Below are positions 10,804 to 20,749 of a DNA stretch of 64,000 nt, in pieces. The stretch lies in contig BQMF02000014.1 of the NCBI GenBank assembly GCA_027922465.2, positions 310,001-374,000 of the forward strand, given 5' to 3'. Source of the stretch: Turritopsis dohrnii. Lineage: Eukaryota > Cnidaria > Hydrozoa > Anthoathecata > Oceaniidae. The translations under genes were made by a program, and so were the position numbers. The notes below the pieces were generated by a model. That model saw only the letters and a program-made list of their open reading frames with translations. It was not told the DNA's origin and did no database searches. Position 1 is the first letter of the stretch. Every line of letters begins with the position of its first letter.

Positions 10804-12459
10804 ATGGCGCCGTTATGTGCGGACGTGTTGAAGGTAGCTTTGTTGACCTTGATAGTTTTTTATGTAAAAAAGGAATGTTTTACAAAGGGAAACTCAAGTG
10901 TATATATCAAAAATGAAGTCTTATACTCTCAAGATCTTGTTGACTTGGAAGAAAGTTACATTTATCCAAGCTTATGGTGTTTAAATCAAGAGAAGAAATT
11001 GTTTGTCAAAAAGTCAAGTTTTTTGTATTTTTTGTTGGTATTATCCGGAGATATTCACGTACATCCTGGACCGACAAACACAAGACATTTACATGAGCTG
11101 ACAAATTTACTAAAATGTAGAGGTATCAAAGTTTTTCATCAAAATGTTCGGGGTTTATTTACAAACATTGACAAGCTGAGAGCCTTAGTAAACGATTTTC
11201 CAAACATGGATATTATAACTTTGTCAGAAACTCATATAAACACAGCCAGTTTCAATAACAACACTGAACTCTATTCGATACCGGGGTTTACGTTCATACA
11301 TAAAAACCGTCACAAGGGCACCCATGGTGGTGTTGGAATGTATATTTCCGATAAAATCAAATGGAAAAGGAGATCAGACCTGGAGGATGAGGTTTTGGAA
11401 GGAATCTGGATAGAAATCTGTCAAAAGAATTCAAAAAATTTCATCATCGGAACTTTATACAGACCCCTTGACAGCTCAAAATACTTACCAACAGATTTCA
11501 CGACAAAGTTTCAAAATTCTCTCTATAACGTCAAAAATGAGTCTAAAGAGGTAACACTCTTGGGAGATCTAAACATAAATTATTTAAAAAGAGACGATAA
11601 CAAAGGGTTAAAAGAAGTTATCAAACTGCATGGTTTCAAACAAATCGTTACCAAGGCGACAAGAATTACCAAAACTTCAGAAACACTCATTGATGTAATT
11701 TTAACAACAAACTCATCTTATATCAAAACACACGATGTAATTCCCACATCTATTAGCGACCACGATATGGTTGGTTACGTAAGAAAAATGAATTTCATGA
11801 AGTTTCAACCTAGATCTATTCTTTGCAGAAACTACACTCGATACAACCATTATGACATGATTTCGGAGTTAAAAAATCAAAATTGGGATGAACTTTATAA
11901 CACAACCAACGTAGAAAACGCATGGGCCTTTATCAAAAGAACGCTAACTCGTATTTTTAACAACCACGCCCCTATGATTGAAAAACGGGTCAAGGGTAGA
12001 CATTGTCCTTGGTTATCAAGTGAACTTCGCGGTTACATGAATGAACGAGACAAGGCTCTAAGAAAAGCTCGAAAGTCAAAAAATCAAGAAGACTGGGCAC
12101 GATATAAGCTCCTTCGAAACCAGTGCACAAACTATTTGAGAAACTCTAAAGCACAATACAACAAAGATCTATTAAAAAGTACTGCAAACCAACCACGAAA
12201 ATTTTGGAAAAAAATAAAGGAGATTTTCCCGCTGAAGTCAAAAGTTATATCAAATGGAAATACATCAACTAAGGACCCAAACAGGTTTTGCAAATTTTTT
12301 ACTGGTATTGCTAGTTTCTTAAAACAAAAATCCATTAAACTAAAGGACTTCGTATGGCAAACACCAAAGTTCGTACCCAGTAATGCTCCAAAGTTTAAAT
12401 TCAAGTATGTATCTAGAATACACATTGAAAAGGAACTAAAACATCTTAAACGAAACAAG
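10804..12459 (+). pseudogene. retrotransposon A ORF, N-terminal half with APE endonuclease
   Basis: Starts at ATG 10804. Residues about 8-20 form a hydrophobic segment. Residues 82-90 read GDIHVHPGP, a 2A-like NPGP-type motif in which the usual Glu and Asn are both His. The endonuclease follows: FHQNVRGL (about 115), LSETHIN (about 140), GTLYRPL, LLGDLNINY and ISDHDMVGYV, i.e. the Asn, Glu, Asp and Asp-His positions of APE-type nucleases. A basic linker leads to the start of RT (KHLKRNK), where the insertion cuts the frame. The nuclease part looks undamaged, but the protein is separated from its RT. Confidence 0.85.
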
Positions 12460-13116
12460 ATTCGCAAAAATGCGACTATATATTTCCCCAAAGTTGCGAA
12501 ATTTTTGTCAATAATTGTGTGTACATTGATAACCATGAGAAAAATGTGTGATAAAATAATTACAGTATAACTACCATCAACCTGATACTCAGATAAAAAT
12601 GCTGTCCTTACTAATCATGCTGGAACTGAATTTAATACCACAAAAAACTTATAATTTTAGTGAAAAGTTACTATATGGACACTTAGCTGAAAGTTATAAG
12701 ACCTAAATGTGACTAACATTTCCCCTGCATATCATCATTGTGTAAAAGAATTTCATCATAACAAAATGTATGATCTTTATTGTTGCAGAAGCTTGACATC
12801 CTTTATACCATAAAATCATGATAAACAATGAAATTCAACAGAACACTTGCTTTTTGTAACTCGGATAAAACTATCTTACAATATCATACAATCAATTTGT
12901 ATACAGGTTTACTGTACAAAAGAAGAAAAGAAAATTGTTAAAACTAATTTTGATAGCTACAATATAATTCTTTGGGGTAGACAAGCAAATAACTATCATA
13001 AGCAATCACAACCTCTACTAACGAAATATTATGTGTATCAAATTAGGACAAAAGAGTTATTTTTAAAAAAGAGATGGGCTTAAAATGACAACTTATAAAA
13101 CCAAATTCAAGTATAT

Positions 13117-13859
13117 GCCTTAAGGGAAGATATTATTTTCGAAAGAAATTTTTGCGGATAAATGACCCCAAAACGCTGTATTTTGTGGAATAAATTTTTG
13201 CGGTTGACAACTTCAAAAGAGATTTTGTAGAATTAAATTTTTGCGGATGCAAGAAATTTGATAAAATCGAAAGTAAGGAAACACCCAATTTAGTGCCTGG
13301 GTGTATATACAAACTTTAATTGAATGGAAAGAGCAGATCTATGGAATATTTTCAGTAGTTAAAATATCAAAAAGAATATTAAACTATAACAAACAGATTA
13401 TGTGGCTGGGTCTTATCTTTTTTCAGATGAGGTCAATGTAACGCCAGCAACTGAGAATATGACTCAGTCTGGGTCTACTTCCCATAAACGAAAAGTGAAA
13501 ATAACAATAAAAACTGTGATACCACAGCAGACATTATTTCTCAAAGTAAAAGCAACAGTATGAAGCACGAAACCTGTCACAAGTGCAGATGCTGGTTGTA
13601 AGAATAATAATGAGTCCTTAGATGTTCAAAAACATCGACTTATTTCCTTTTTCATTTTCCAATGGTTTTGTAAAGACGAGATGCTGTTTAGGGTTCAGTT
13701 ATATGCAAACCAAAGTGAAAGATCAATTCCTTATAGATAAAACATTTCAAAAATTTTGCAGAATTTATTTTTGTGGATTTGAGCGAAATCCGCAAAAATA
13801 AATTTCGCAAAAAAAAGTTCCATACAAATTTCTTCTGTAAACAATTTCTTTCCTTAAGG
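13117..13859. mobile_element. MITE, CCTTAAGGGAAG family, copy 1
   Basis: Left end GCCTTAAGGGAAGA and right end TTTCTTTCCTTAAGG are inverted repeats. Subterminal AATTTTTGCGGA motifs lie on one side and TCCGCAAAAATAAATT on the other. TAT flanks both ends. The same family is at 49185-49589. No coding region. Confidence 0.6.
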
Positions 13860-14607
13860 TATCAGAATAAACATCTCTGTTCAAAAAAATTATGTTCACC
13901 GTCATTGTGTTATGTGATAAAAATGACTGGCCTGATTAAATTTACAGACTGTCATGTTGGATTGTGTTTTGATTTATGTTTGTTGTTTCTAAAAGGAAAA
14001 TTGACAGTCATATATATTTAATTTTGCAAAATAAAATATGATATATATATACAGCATCAAATGTATACTGATGCATGACCATATACTTCATTCATAGTAA
14101 ACTATGTTTCTGTTGTTGAATTAAACAACTGTCCAGAGAAGCACACTCGGCCAGCATTCTTTCAATTTCAAGATTTGTCTCAATCCTCCTCTGTGTATTA
14201 AAACATTACACGTGATTGGTTTTCTGAACTTCTTCTTGCATATACGACATCATATATTTACTTGCTGTTTTTGTATGTACTCTTTGAATTAACTGGTTGA
14301 ACTGGTTGTTCTCCACATGAAAAGGGTTTCCTTTTTATGGCTGTATTATCATCGTACTTTCAGTTCAGTTGGACTACATTATATCAGGATCATACTAAAT
14401 AAATCTTCACCCTGGCTATTGATAATGAATTTTCACCTTTGCACTGAAATTACAGCTTCAATGGTTTGTTGTTCCAAGCATTTAATTACCAATCATCATA
14501 AACACATTATTGTTTTCAACAAAAACAAAACATCATCAGTATCAGATGTTTTTCTGTTTTTTACACGTTCATTCAAAAGTTTTTACAAAACATTTAAAGA
14601 AATAAAA

Positions 14608-14851
14608 CGATTTATTTCCATCATTTAACGTTTTATCTATTGAATCATTATAAAAGTTTTGCAGAAAAAAGCGAAGTCTTCCAAAGCCCATCTGCACTGA
14701 CTGAAAAAAATGGCGTACTACTTCACGGTACACTAGCCTCTAGTCTTATCTACTATGGGTAGCCGAAAATTCAATACTGAACCGCGGCTATAAAAGTGAA
14801 CGGAGAAGAAGGAGAAGAAGAAGGAGAAGAAAAATGCCGGTTTTAACATAT
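14608..14851 (+). repeat. dispersed repeat, copy 2 (partner of 8686-8922)
   Basis: Near full-length match to 8686-8922 including the GGAGAAGAAGG tract. It ends at TTTTAACATA, immediately before the near-palindrome TATTTCGCCCTATGGGG. Confidence 0.7.
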
Positions 14852-14879
14852 ATTTCGCCCTATGGGGAAATATATAATA

Positions 14880-16324
14880 AAGCTACAGGAGTAGACAACA
14901 TTCCCAGCAACCTACTGAAAGACTGTGCCACTGAAATCTCTGGACCAATACGCTACTTGATAAATTTATCACTGCGAACGTCTTCCATACCAGCTGACTT
15001 CAAGCATGCGATTATTACACCAATTTTCAAATCTGGTATAGCAGATACTCCTGACAACTATCGACCAATATCAGTATTACCCATTATCTCGAAGATCCTG
15101 GAACAAGTGGTTAAAAAACAGTTGCTAGAACATCTTGAACATCATTCACTACTTTCCGACAAGCAATTTGGTTACAGACGTAAGCGATCAACAGATCTCG
15201 CTACAGCCTTTTTTAGTGATAGTATACGTAAAAACATGGACTGTGGAAAGTTAACAGGAGTAGTCTTCATTGATCTGTCCAAGGCGTTCGACACTGTTGG
15301 CCACAGTATCCTGTTGTCCAAGCTACCGTCATTTGGCATAACCGAAAACGAATTAGAATGGTTTACGAACTATCTCTTTGGGCGTCGTCAACAAGTGCTT
15401 ATCGACAGAGACCTTTCCACCAAACTTTTTGTGAACTGCGGCGTGCCCCAGGGATCGATACTGGGGCCTATTCTCTTTTTGCTGTATTACAATGATTTAC
15501 CAAATGCTCTAACCAAATCAAATATACTGATGTTTGCAGATGACACAGTTATCTATTATGCTGACAAATCGATTAGCGAAATTGAAAGTATACTAAACAA
15601 AGACTTAACATTGTTAGAAAACTACTTCAGAGAAAATGACCTGATTATAAACCTGAAAAAGGGCAAAACAGAATACATGCTTATTGGTACCCAAAAACGT
15701 TTACCAAAATCGTCAGACTCACCATTACAACTATCCTTCGGTTTCACCGAAATCTGCTACACAGAAAGTTACAAATACCTTGGATCAGTGATTGATTCTA
15801 CTTTGTCTTTGAACTAAAATTTCAATAAAAATGTATAAAAAGGCGTCTTCAAGACTGCGGCTGCTGGAATCACTGCGACAAAACCTGGACAAAGTCTCAG
15901 CTAAGCGTGTTTATAACTCTCTCGTCGTTCCTACGATTACGTTTAATTGTTTAGCCAATCTGAACTTTACCAACACTCAGATAAAGCGCCTATATTCCAT
16001 CGACAGGAGAGCAAGAGATGTAACTCGCAATGATAGTATCGAGTCTATTTACGACCTCACAAGAAGACGTGCGTGCCTGACTGTTAGAAAAGTATTGGAT
16101 GGTGATACCTGCTCCAACATGATGGGTTATTTTGAAATAAATGACCACTAAAGGAAAACCAGAAATGCTTCCAACATGTTGAAATTACCAAAGATAAAGC
16201 TGGAGGCAGCAAGATGTAGTTTTTATTTTATGGGTGCGAAGTTATATAACGAACTTCCATTAGACATTAGAAAGTCTCACACTTTCCATGATTATAAAAG
16301 AAAAATCATATTACATAGATTTTA
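14880..16324 (+). pseudogene. retrotransposon A reverse transcriptase
   Basis: The frame enters at KATGVDNIPSNLLKD. RT motifs in order: PIFKSG, NYRPISVLPIISKILE, FGYRRKRST, VVFIDLSKAFDTV (catalytic Asp), GVPQGSILGPILFLLYYNDL, MFADDTVIY (FADD catalytic pair), LKKGKTEYMLIG and YKYLGSVID. A TAA in place of a sense codon ends the frame at 15817, and a one-base shift leads into 15831-16151 (SSRLRLLESLRQNL, ending the linker). Another stop at 16149-16151 is followed by the C-terminus, AKLYNELPLDIRKS, up to TAA at 16322-16324. These breaks make this copy dead. In the intact element it copies the RNA at the nicked target. Confidence 0.88.
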
Positions 16325-16438
16325 AGATGTTTAATTTTTAGATCTGTTACACAAATCTCGATAGTGGCTTTTTTTTTTCTCTTGTACACTTTCTGCCTCA
16401 TTTTGCATTCCTAATCCACTTTATCTATTTTATTTATT

Positions 16439-16469
<31 letters not shown>

Positions 16470-16652
16470 TTTGTTTGTTTATTTATTTATTTATTTATTC
16501 TTGTTTTATATATATGAGTATGTACAGAAGTTTTTACTTTTTCGTTATTTAAATTTTTTGTTGCAGGACCTGTGTTGATAGCAGTATCTTTTACTGAAAC
16601 GGTTATCCTGTGTAAATATTTAGAAATAATAATAATAATAATAATAATAATA
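16325..16652 (+). repeat. retrotransposon A 3' UTR with TTTA and AAT microsatellites
   Basis: A TTTA/TTTG tract at about 16432-16500 is followed by the conserved tail GCAGGACCTGTGTTGATAG and ends in about nine AAT units (16627-16652). Copy B ends in the same kind of tail (ATT on the plus strand, 52344-52369). Confidence 0.75.
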
Positions 16653-17521
16653 AGTAAGTGAGCACTAATCAGCCATTCACGGTGTAAATTATATTTGTTG
16701 GTTCAGTTCATTTGATTATTTTTCATTCCGAGAATTTGATTATAGACATTTTAAAACTAATTTTAATGAAAACTGAACCTGAGTGTATGGTAACTCCATA
16801 CCGTTTAAGGAGCCAGCCCTCACTTAAAGACAGTGAGGACTGACCCGTTATACTTCATCTCGTAATGTTTTTTGGGGAAATGTTACGCCATTTTTTTTAT
16901 TTTTATTTTTTTGTGGGGGGACGTAACCTTCGCAGTCCTTCCCCCCCCCCCCCCCCCCCCCCCCCATTTTTTTCCATATTTGGAAGGCCCTCCTGGACGT
17001 GGAGCCAGGGTGGGCCTTCCTATATTTCTGGAAGTCTTGCCGTGTCACTATAATAAAATGATAGAAAGGTAAGGATCAGTTAAGATAATAGAAAATCAAA
17101 TAGTATGGCTAATACGAAAAATTTCACAACTCACGTGTTGTCTCTTGTGATTACAAACAGGAAGATAAAATAAAAAAATACAAATATCATCAAGTCCATG
17201 TAAAGGGCCAACATTTATTAGTGAAAATAAACGCTTACTCTGGTTATTTCCTTGGACTAATTGCCCTATAACATAAAAGACAAACAGTGTAAATACTACA
17301 TCTATTGAAGAGCATTCTACATGTTAAGAAGGAAAATATAAAACCACCACCACTCGCGCCATTCTCCTTATCTATCACCTCTATATATTCATGAAAAGTA
17401 CACGTCAATGGGCTTACATATCCAATTAAAAAAGATAAAACTAAACTTTTTGTTTCTGCATTAAAATGAGGCAACGGTAATTTTGAATAAGGATTCGTCA
17501 CGTAAGATCACACAATCTATT
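16653..17521. other. non-coding gap with poly-C tract and hairpins
   Basis: It contains a pure C run (about 16940-16966) and an imperfect hairpin GGAAGGCCC...GGGCCTTCC (about 16981-17020). A second short hairpin is CCTCAC..GTGAGG near 16818-16840. Open frames across the C run are composition artefacts. No gene. Confidence 0.5.
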
Positions 17522-17957
17522 ACAGTATCGTTGGCGTGACGTCAGTTTATTTTGTGATCACTGGGAAATCATTACATTGCATCCCTAATCGAACGCGACG
17601 TTTTTGGAAAAATATCTCGAGAACCAATAGGGAAAACTGACGTTTTTTAGGTTCCGCGATACGGGTGATGGGGTGACGCAACATTTGGGCCTAAATTATT
17701 TATGGTACTGCGGCTATGACGTCATCAAAATCCCATACATTTTTTTGATCAGTTTTTCGAGCTCTACAACATCAGTACACTTTCCAGTCCCGATTCCGTG
17801 ATTTTAATTTTCGTCACGGGGTTCGCACACGGGGAATGCGGCATTTTTGCACATCCGTTTAGAAATTAATGCCTTTAAAAAACTTTTACACAAGTTAAAT
17901 TCTGCAACACAACGCAATCTGAACATTGGTGTCGAGCGACGCCGCCTTGGCGGCTAG
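17522..17957 (-). mobile_element. Helitron-like unit, minus strand, chimeric 5' end
   Basis: On the minus strand it starts at CTAG (17954-17957) with the long-type hairpin GCCGCCAAGGCGGC and GCAGAATTTAACTTG. It then switches to the short-type start (GTGTAAAAGTTTTTTA) and body (ACTGATCAAAAAAATG, GATGACGTCATAGCCGCA, ACGTCAGTTTTCCC, CTCGAGATATTTTTCC). The 3' end is missing near 17522. Confidence 0.65.
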
Positions 17958-19676
17958 TACTACATATTATACAAAGAAAAAGAAAATTCAAGTTGAATTG
18001 GAAAAATTGGATTAGAACAATGTTACGCCATGGAGTTAGAGAATTAGTGGGAACACAAAGACAAATTTAGAATTTGGACCAGAGTACTAGGAACAAAATA
18101 ATGACTAAAAATAAATAAAATTTTCAGGGTCGAAGGCCCTCCCTGTGGAATTTGTTCCAAAATTTATCTTAGCAATTATGCCTGATTTCAATAGAGCAGA
18201 CCTGAAAGTTCTAAGAGATGTTTCTTCTCTTATATCGCTTGGAATGTTGTTCCACACTATTGCTGCTTGATAAGCAAAAGATTGTTTTTACATCACGAAT
18301 CTAAATGTTGGTGGTATAAGCCTTTGTTTGTTTCTGGTGGATCTGGTTGAATTTGATTTAGTTATATACTTGGTTAATATTGGTGATGGAAGATTATTGT
18401 AAATTTTGTAAATTTTACATGCAACACTTCTCTTATAATAGTGTAGGAGTGGTTTTCACTTGGACTTTTGGAGCACCAAGGAGTCTGGTATATTTTTCTT
18501 TATTCTGTTGATGAATCTAGCTGCTCAAATGTGGGTCTTCTCCAAACCAGTAAGAAGATGGGTGGAACAGCTACCCTAGATGATGATGGCATATGTAACA
18601 GCTGGTAGAATACCTTGAAAATAAATGGTAGATAAAGTAGCTGGAGACATTTGTCGCATCTGATACAGCCTTTTAACTTTGCTCTGAATGATCTCGATGT
18701 GTTTTCAATATGAGCATCCCAACATAGTTTATCATCTATAGCGACTCCCAAACATTTTGACTTCTGCACTACTTTTATCACTTTGTCTTGGATTGATATT
18801 TGTGGTAGTGGACCGATGAATTTTCTTTTGGAAAGGATCAGTATTTCACACTTTTCAGGATGAATTGGCAAGGAGTTTCTGTGTGCATACTGAAAAAACA
18901 TTTCTAGATTGTGTTGCAACTTGATTATGACATCATCGACCGTACTACCTGTTTCAAATCCAGTAGTGTCGTCAGCAAAGAGGTTTGTCTCTGAAACTAC
19001 CTCATCAGGCATGTCGTCAACATTGATGGTGAAGCAGGTAGGGCCTAACAGGGATCCTTGTGGGACTCCATAGTCTACAAGCTCTTCTTCAGAATTCATA
19101 CCATTTACAACGGTGAATTGTTTCCTTTCACTGAGATAGGATTTGATGAAATTGTAAAAGTTTCCAGAAATACCATTTGCTGAGAGTTTCTTTAACAACA
19201 CGGTGTGAGAAATGCTATCAAAAGCCTTTTTGAAATCAAGGAATATAACTCCTACACATTTTCCTTCATCCAAAGCTTTACGCCAGCTCTCTGTCATATG
19301 CAGAAGGATATTTTCAGTCGAGCGTTTTTCTTTAAAGCCCCACTGCCTTTCACATTGAAGATCAAAGGTTTCCAGGTGATTCAACAGTTGCGAACGTATG
19401 AAATGTTCCACAATTTTGCTTGGAATGCTCAGTAAGGATATTGGTCTGTAGTTTGAACAATCACTGCGAGCACCTTTTTGGAAAATACAGGAAACTTTAG
19501 CTGTTTTCCAGCTATAAATATATCTTCTGAGACGTATTGCTATTTGTTTCTGTTTTAAATCTTCTGAATGTTAGAAATGAATTAAAAAATTACAAAATCT
19601 TAGTTAAATTTAGTTAAATTCTGTGACACAACACAAGCTGAACATGGGTGGCGAGCGACGCCGCCTTGGCGGCTAG
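17958..19676 (-). mobile_element. Helitron-like long-type element carrying a LINE fragment
   Basis: On the minus strand the element starts at CTAG (19673-19676) with GCCGCCAAGGCGGCG. The next ~160 bp matches the 5' regions of the units at 31443 and 38045 (CATTCAGAAGATTTAAAACAG-like). It then enters a reverse-transcriptase frame with no spacer and ends near 17958 in TATAATATGTAGTACTAG, close to the family 3' end TATAATAAGACTAG. The LINE segment therefore lies inside Helitron-like termini. Capture and insertion with truncation are both possible. Confidence 0.55.
18105..19515 (-). pseudogene. LINE D reverse transcriptase, 5'-truncated
   Basis: Enters at WKTAKVSCIFQKGARSD, then NYRPISLLSIPSKIVE, WGFKEKRSTENILLHM, GVIFLDFKKAFDSISH, YGVPQGSLLGPTCFTINVDD and NLFADDTTGF (FADD pair), then CEILILSK and CLGVAIDDKLCWD. 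A frameshift near 18610 moves the C-terminus to another frame: CSTHLLTGLEKTHI, RSTRNKQRLIPPTFRF, FAYQAAIVWNNIPSDIRE and RTFRSALLKS, ending at 18105, with a few stops. Motifs place it in a CR1/Jockey-like group, but it is clearly a different family from A, B and C (FLDFKKAFD against FIDLSKAFD). It has no endonuclease part. Confidence 0.8.
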
Positions 19677-20749
19677 TGAATGAAATAAAACGAAATTACA
19701 ATAGATTGACAGTAATATCCAAAAGACAGCAAAAAGAAAATAAGAACTTATCTTCTCCAAGTAAGTACTCTTCTTCTAAAAGGAAAGGAAAAGTAGTAAT
19801 AGCCTAATTACTGCATTGGTGGTATTCTAGTATTTATAAAGGATTAAGTCCTTTTATCTTTCTTTGATATATCACCAACTAAAATATAAAAGAAAGTAGT
19901 TCTGAATAAACAACCCTTTATTTTTTGTGTATATTAACAGTTTCATTTGATAACTTACCACCATCATCACCGTCAACTTCAACTAAAATAACAAAGACAT
20001 TCAATAACCTCTTTAATACACCCAAATATGATGAAAAAAACTAAATACTTACTATCAACAACTGAGCTTTTAGAAACTAAAATAAAACAAAAATCAAAAT
20101 ATGACAAAATCATATTTCATTCTTATATCAAAATGAAAAATGCAGAAAGATTATTACCATTTTGTGCTGACTCAGCCATTTTGTTTTGTCTTTTTCTAAT
20201 ATTAATATTAATTCACTAAAATAAAAAAAACACTAAGGATTACACTTCCAAAAGACAACAGCATGAATGCCCTGACTTTTGGTTCATGGTTTGTGCATGC
20301 AAGGACTATAGTAGACTCTAAAAAACCAAAATTGATAAAACGCATGCACAACCAATGGTAACAGAGTACACGACGTGAACGTAAGTCAATGGGACTTGTA
20401 CTCCACCTAAAAAACCAAATGTACAGAAAGAAAATGTTTTTTAGGTAAAATAGTTCATTAACTATAAAAGCATATCATCTATTTTCAGCATTGTCAGTGA
20501 TTTAACAAAATAGCACCACTCAATCCACCACTACAGTTGAGCAACACAATGTCACAGAGTTGGTATACCAACTTAGCCGAAAAGCCGCTTTTAGACAACT
20601 GCAATGATAGTCACTCTCCAAATGAGTGAGGATATCAAAATGCTCACCGGAAAAGCAGTGTTTTCATTTCCCGTAATTTTGTAACTCACTCAACAACACA
20701 ATACTTTTGTGGATATGAAGAGATGAAAGAAAAGATATGCAGATTTAAG
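19677..20749. other. non-coding gap downstream of Helitron gene
   Basis: AT-rich. It may contain the 3' part of the minus-strand Helitron whose gene ends at 20750, but I could not find a convincing CTRR end with hairpin here. The 63-codon frame at 20028 is not supported. Confidence 0.35.

Larger units (their letters stand above)
12460..14879. mobile_element. 2.4-kb insertion in retrotransposon A
   Basis: The insertion is defined by the broken RT frame. Inverted sequences lie near both ends: TATATATTTCCCC..GCGAAA at about 12476-12500 and the complement near 14850-14876 (TTTCGCCCTATGGGGAAATA). The right end is also found as a separate copy at 42259-42285. Its interior holds the nested MITE 13117-13859 and, at 14608-14851, a copy of the 8686-8922 repeat. 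The frames at 13773 and 14317 are not recognisable. Class uncertain. Confidence 0.55.
10804..16652 (+). mobile_element. non-LTR retrotransposon A (APE type), split by an insertion
   Basis: One element formed by the 5' part 10804-12459 (endonuclease), the 3' part 14880-16324 (reverse transcriptase) and a 3' UTR ending in an AAT microsatellite (16627-16652). The insertion 12460-14879 lies between ..HLKRNK and ATGVDNIPSNLL, which are contiguous in intact relatives and in copies B and C here. The 3' tail (GGACCTGTGTTGATAGCAG) is shared with the tails at 45.7 kb and 52.4 kb, so three copies of one family are present. Confidence 0.85.

Noticed and set aside
10804..15817. Two separate genes for endonuclease and RT
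   Set aside because: The frames are the two halves of one LINE ORF split by the 12460-14879 insertion.
16848..17072. Short frames across the poly-C tract
   Set aside because: Low-complexity Pro or Gly runs from a homopolymer, with no coding support.
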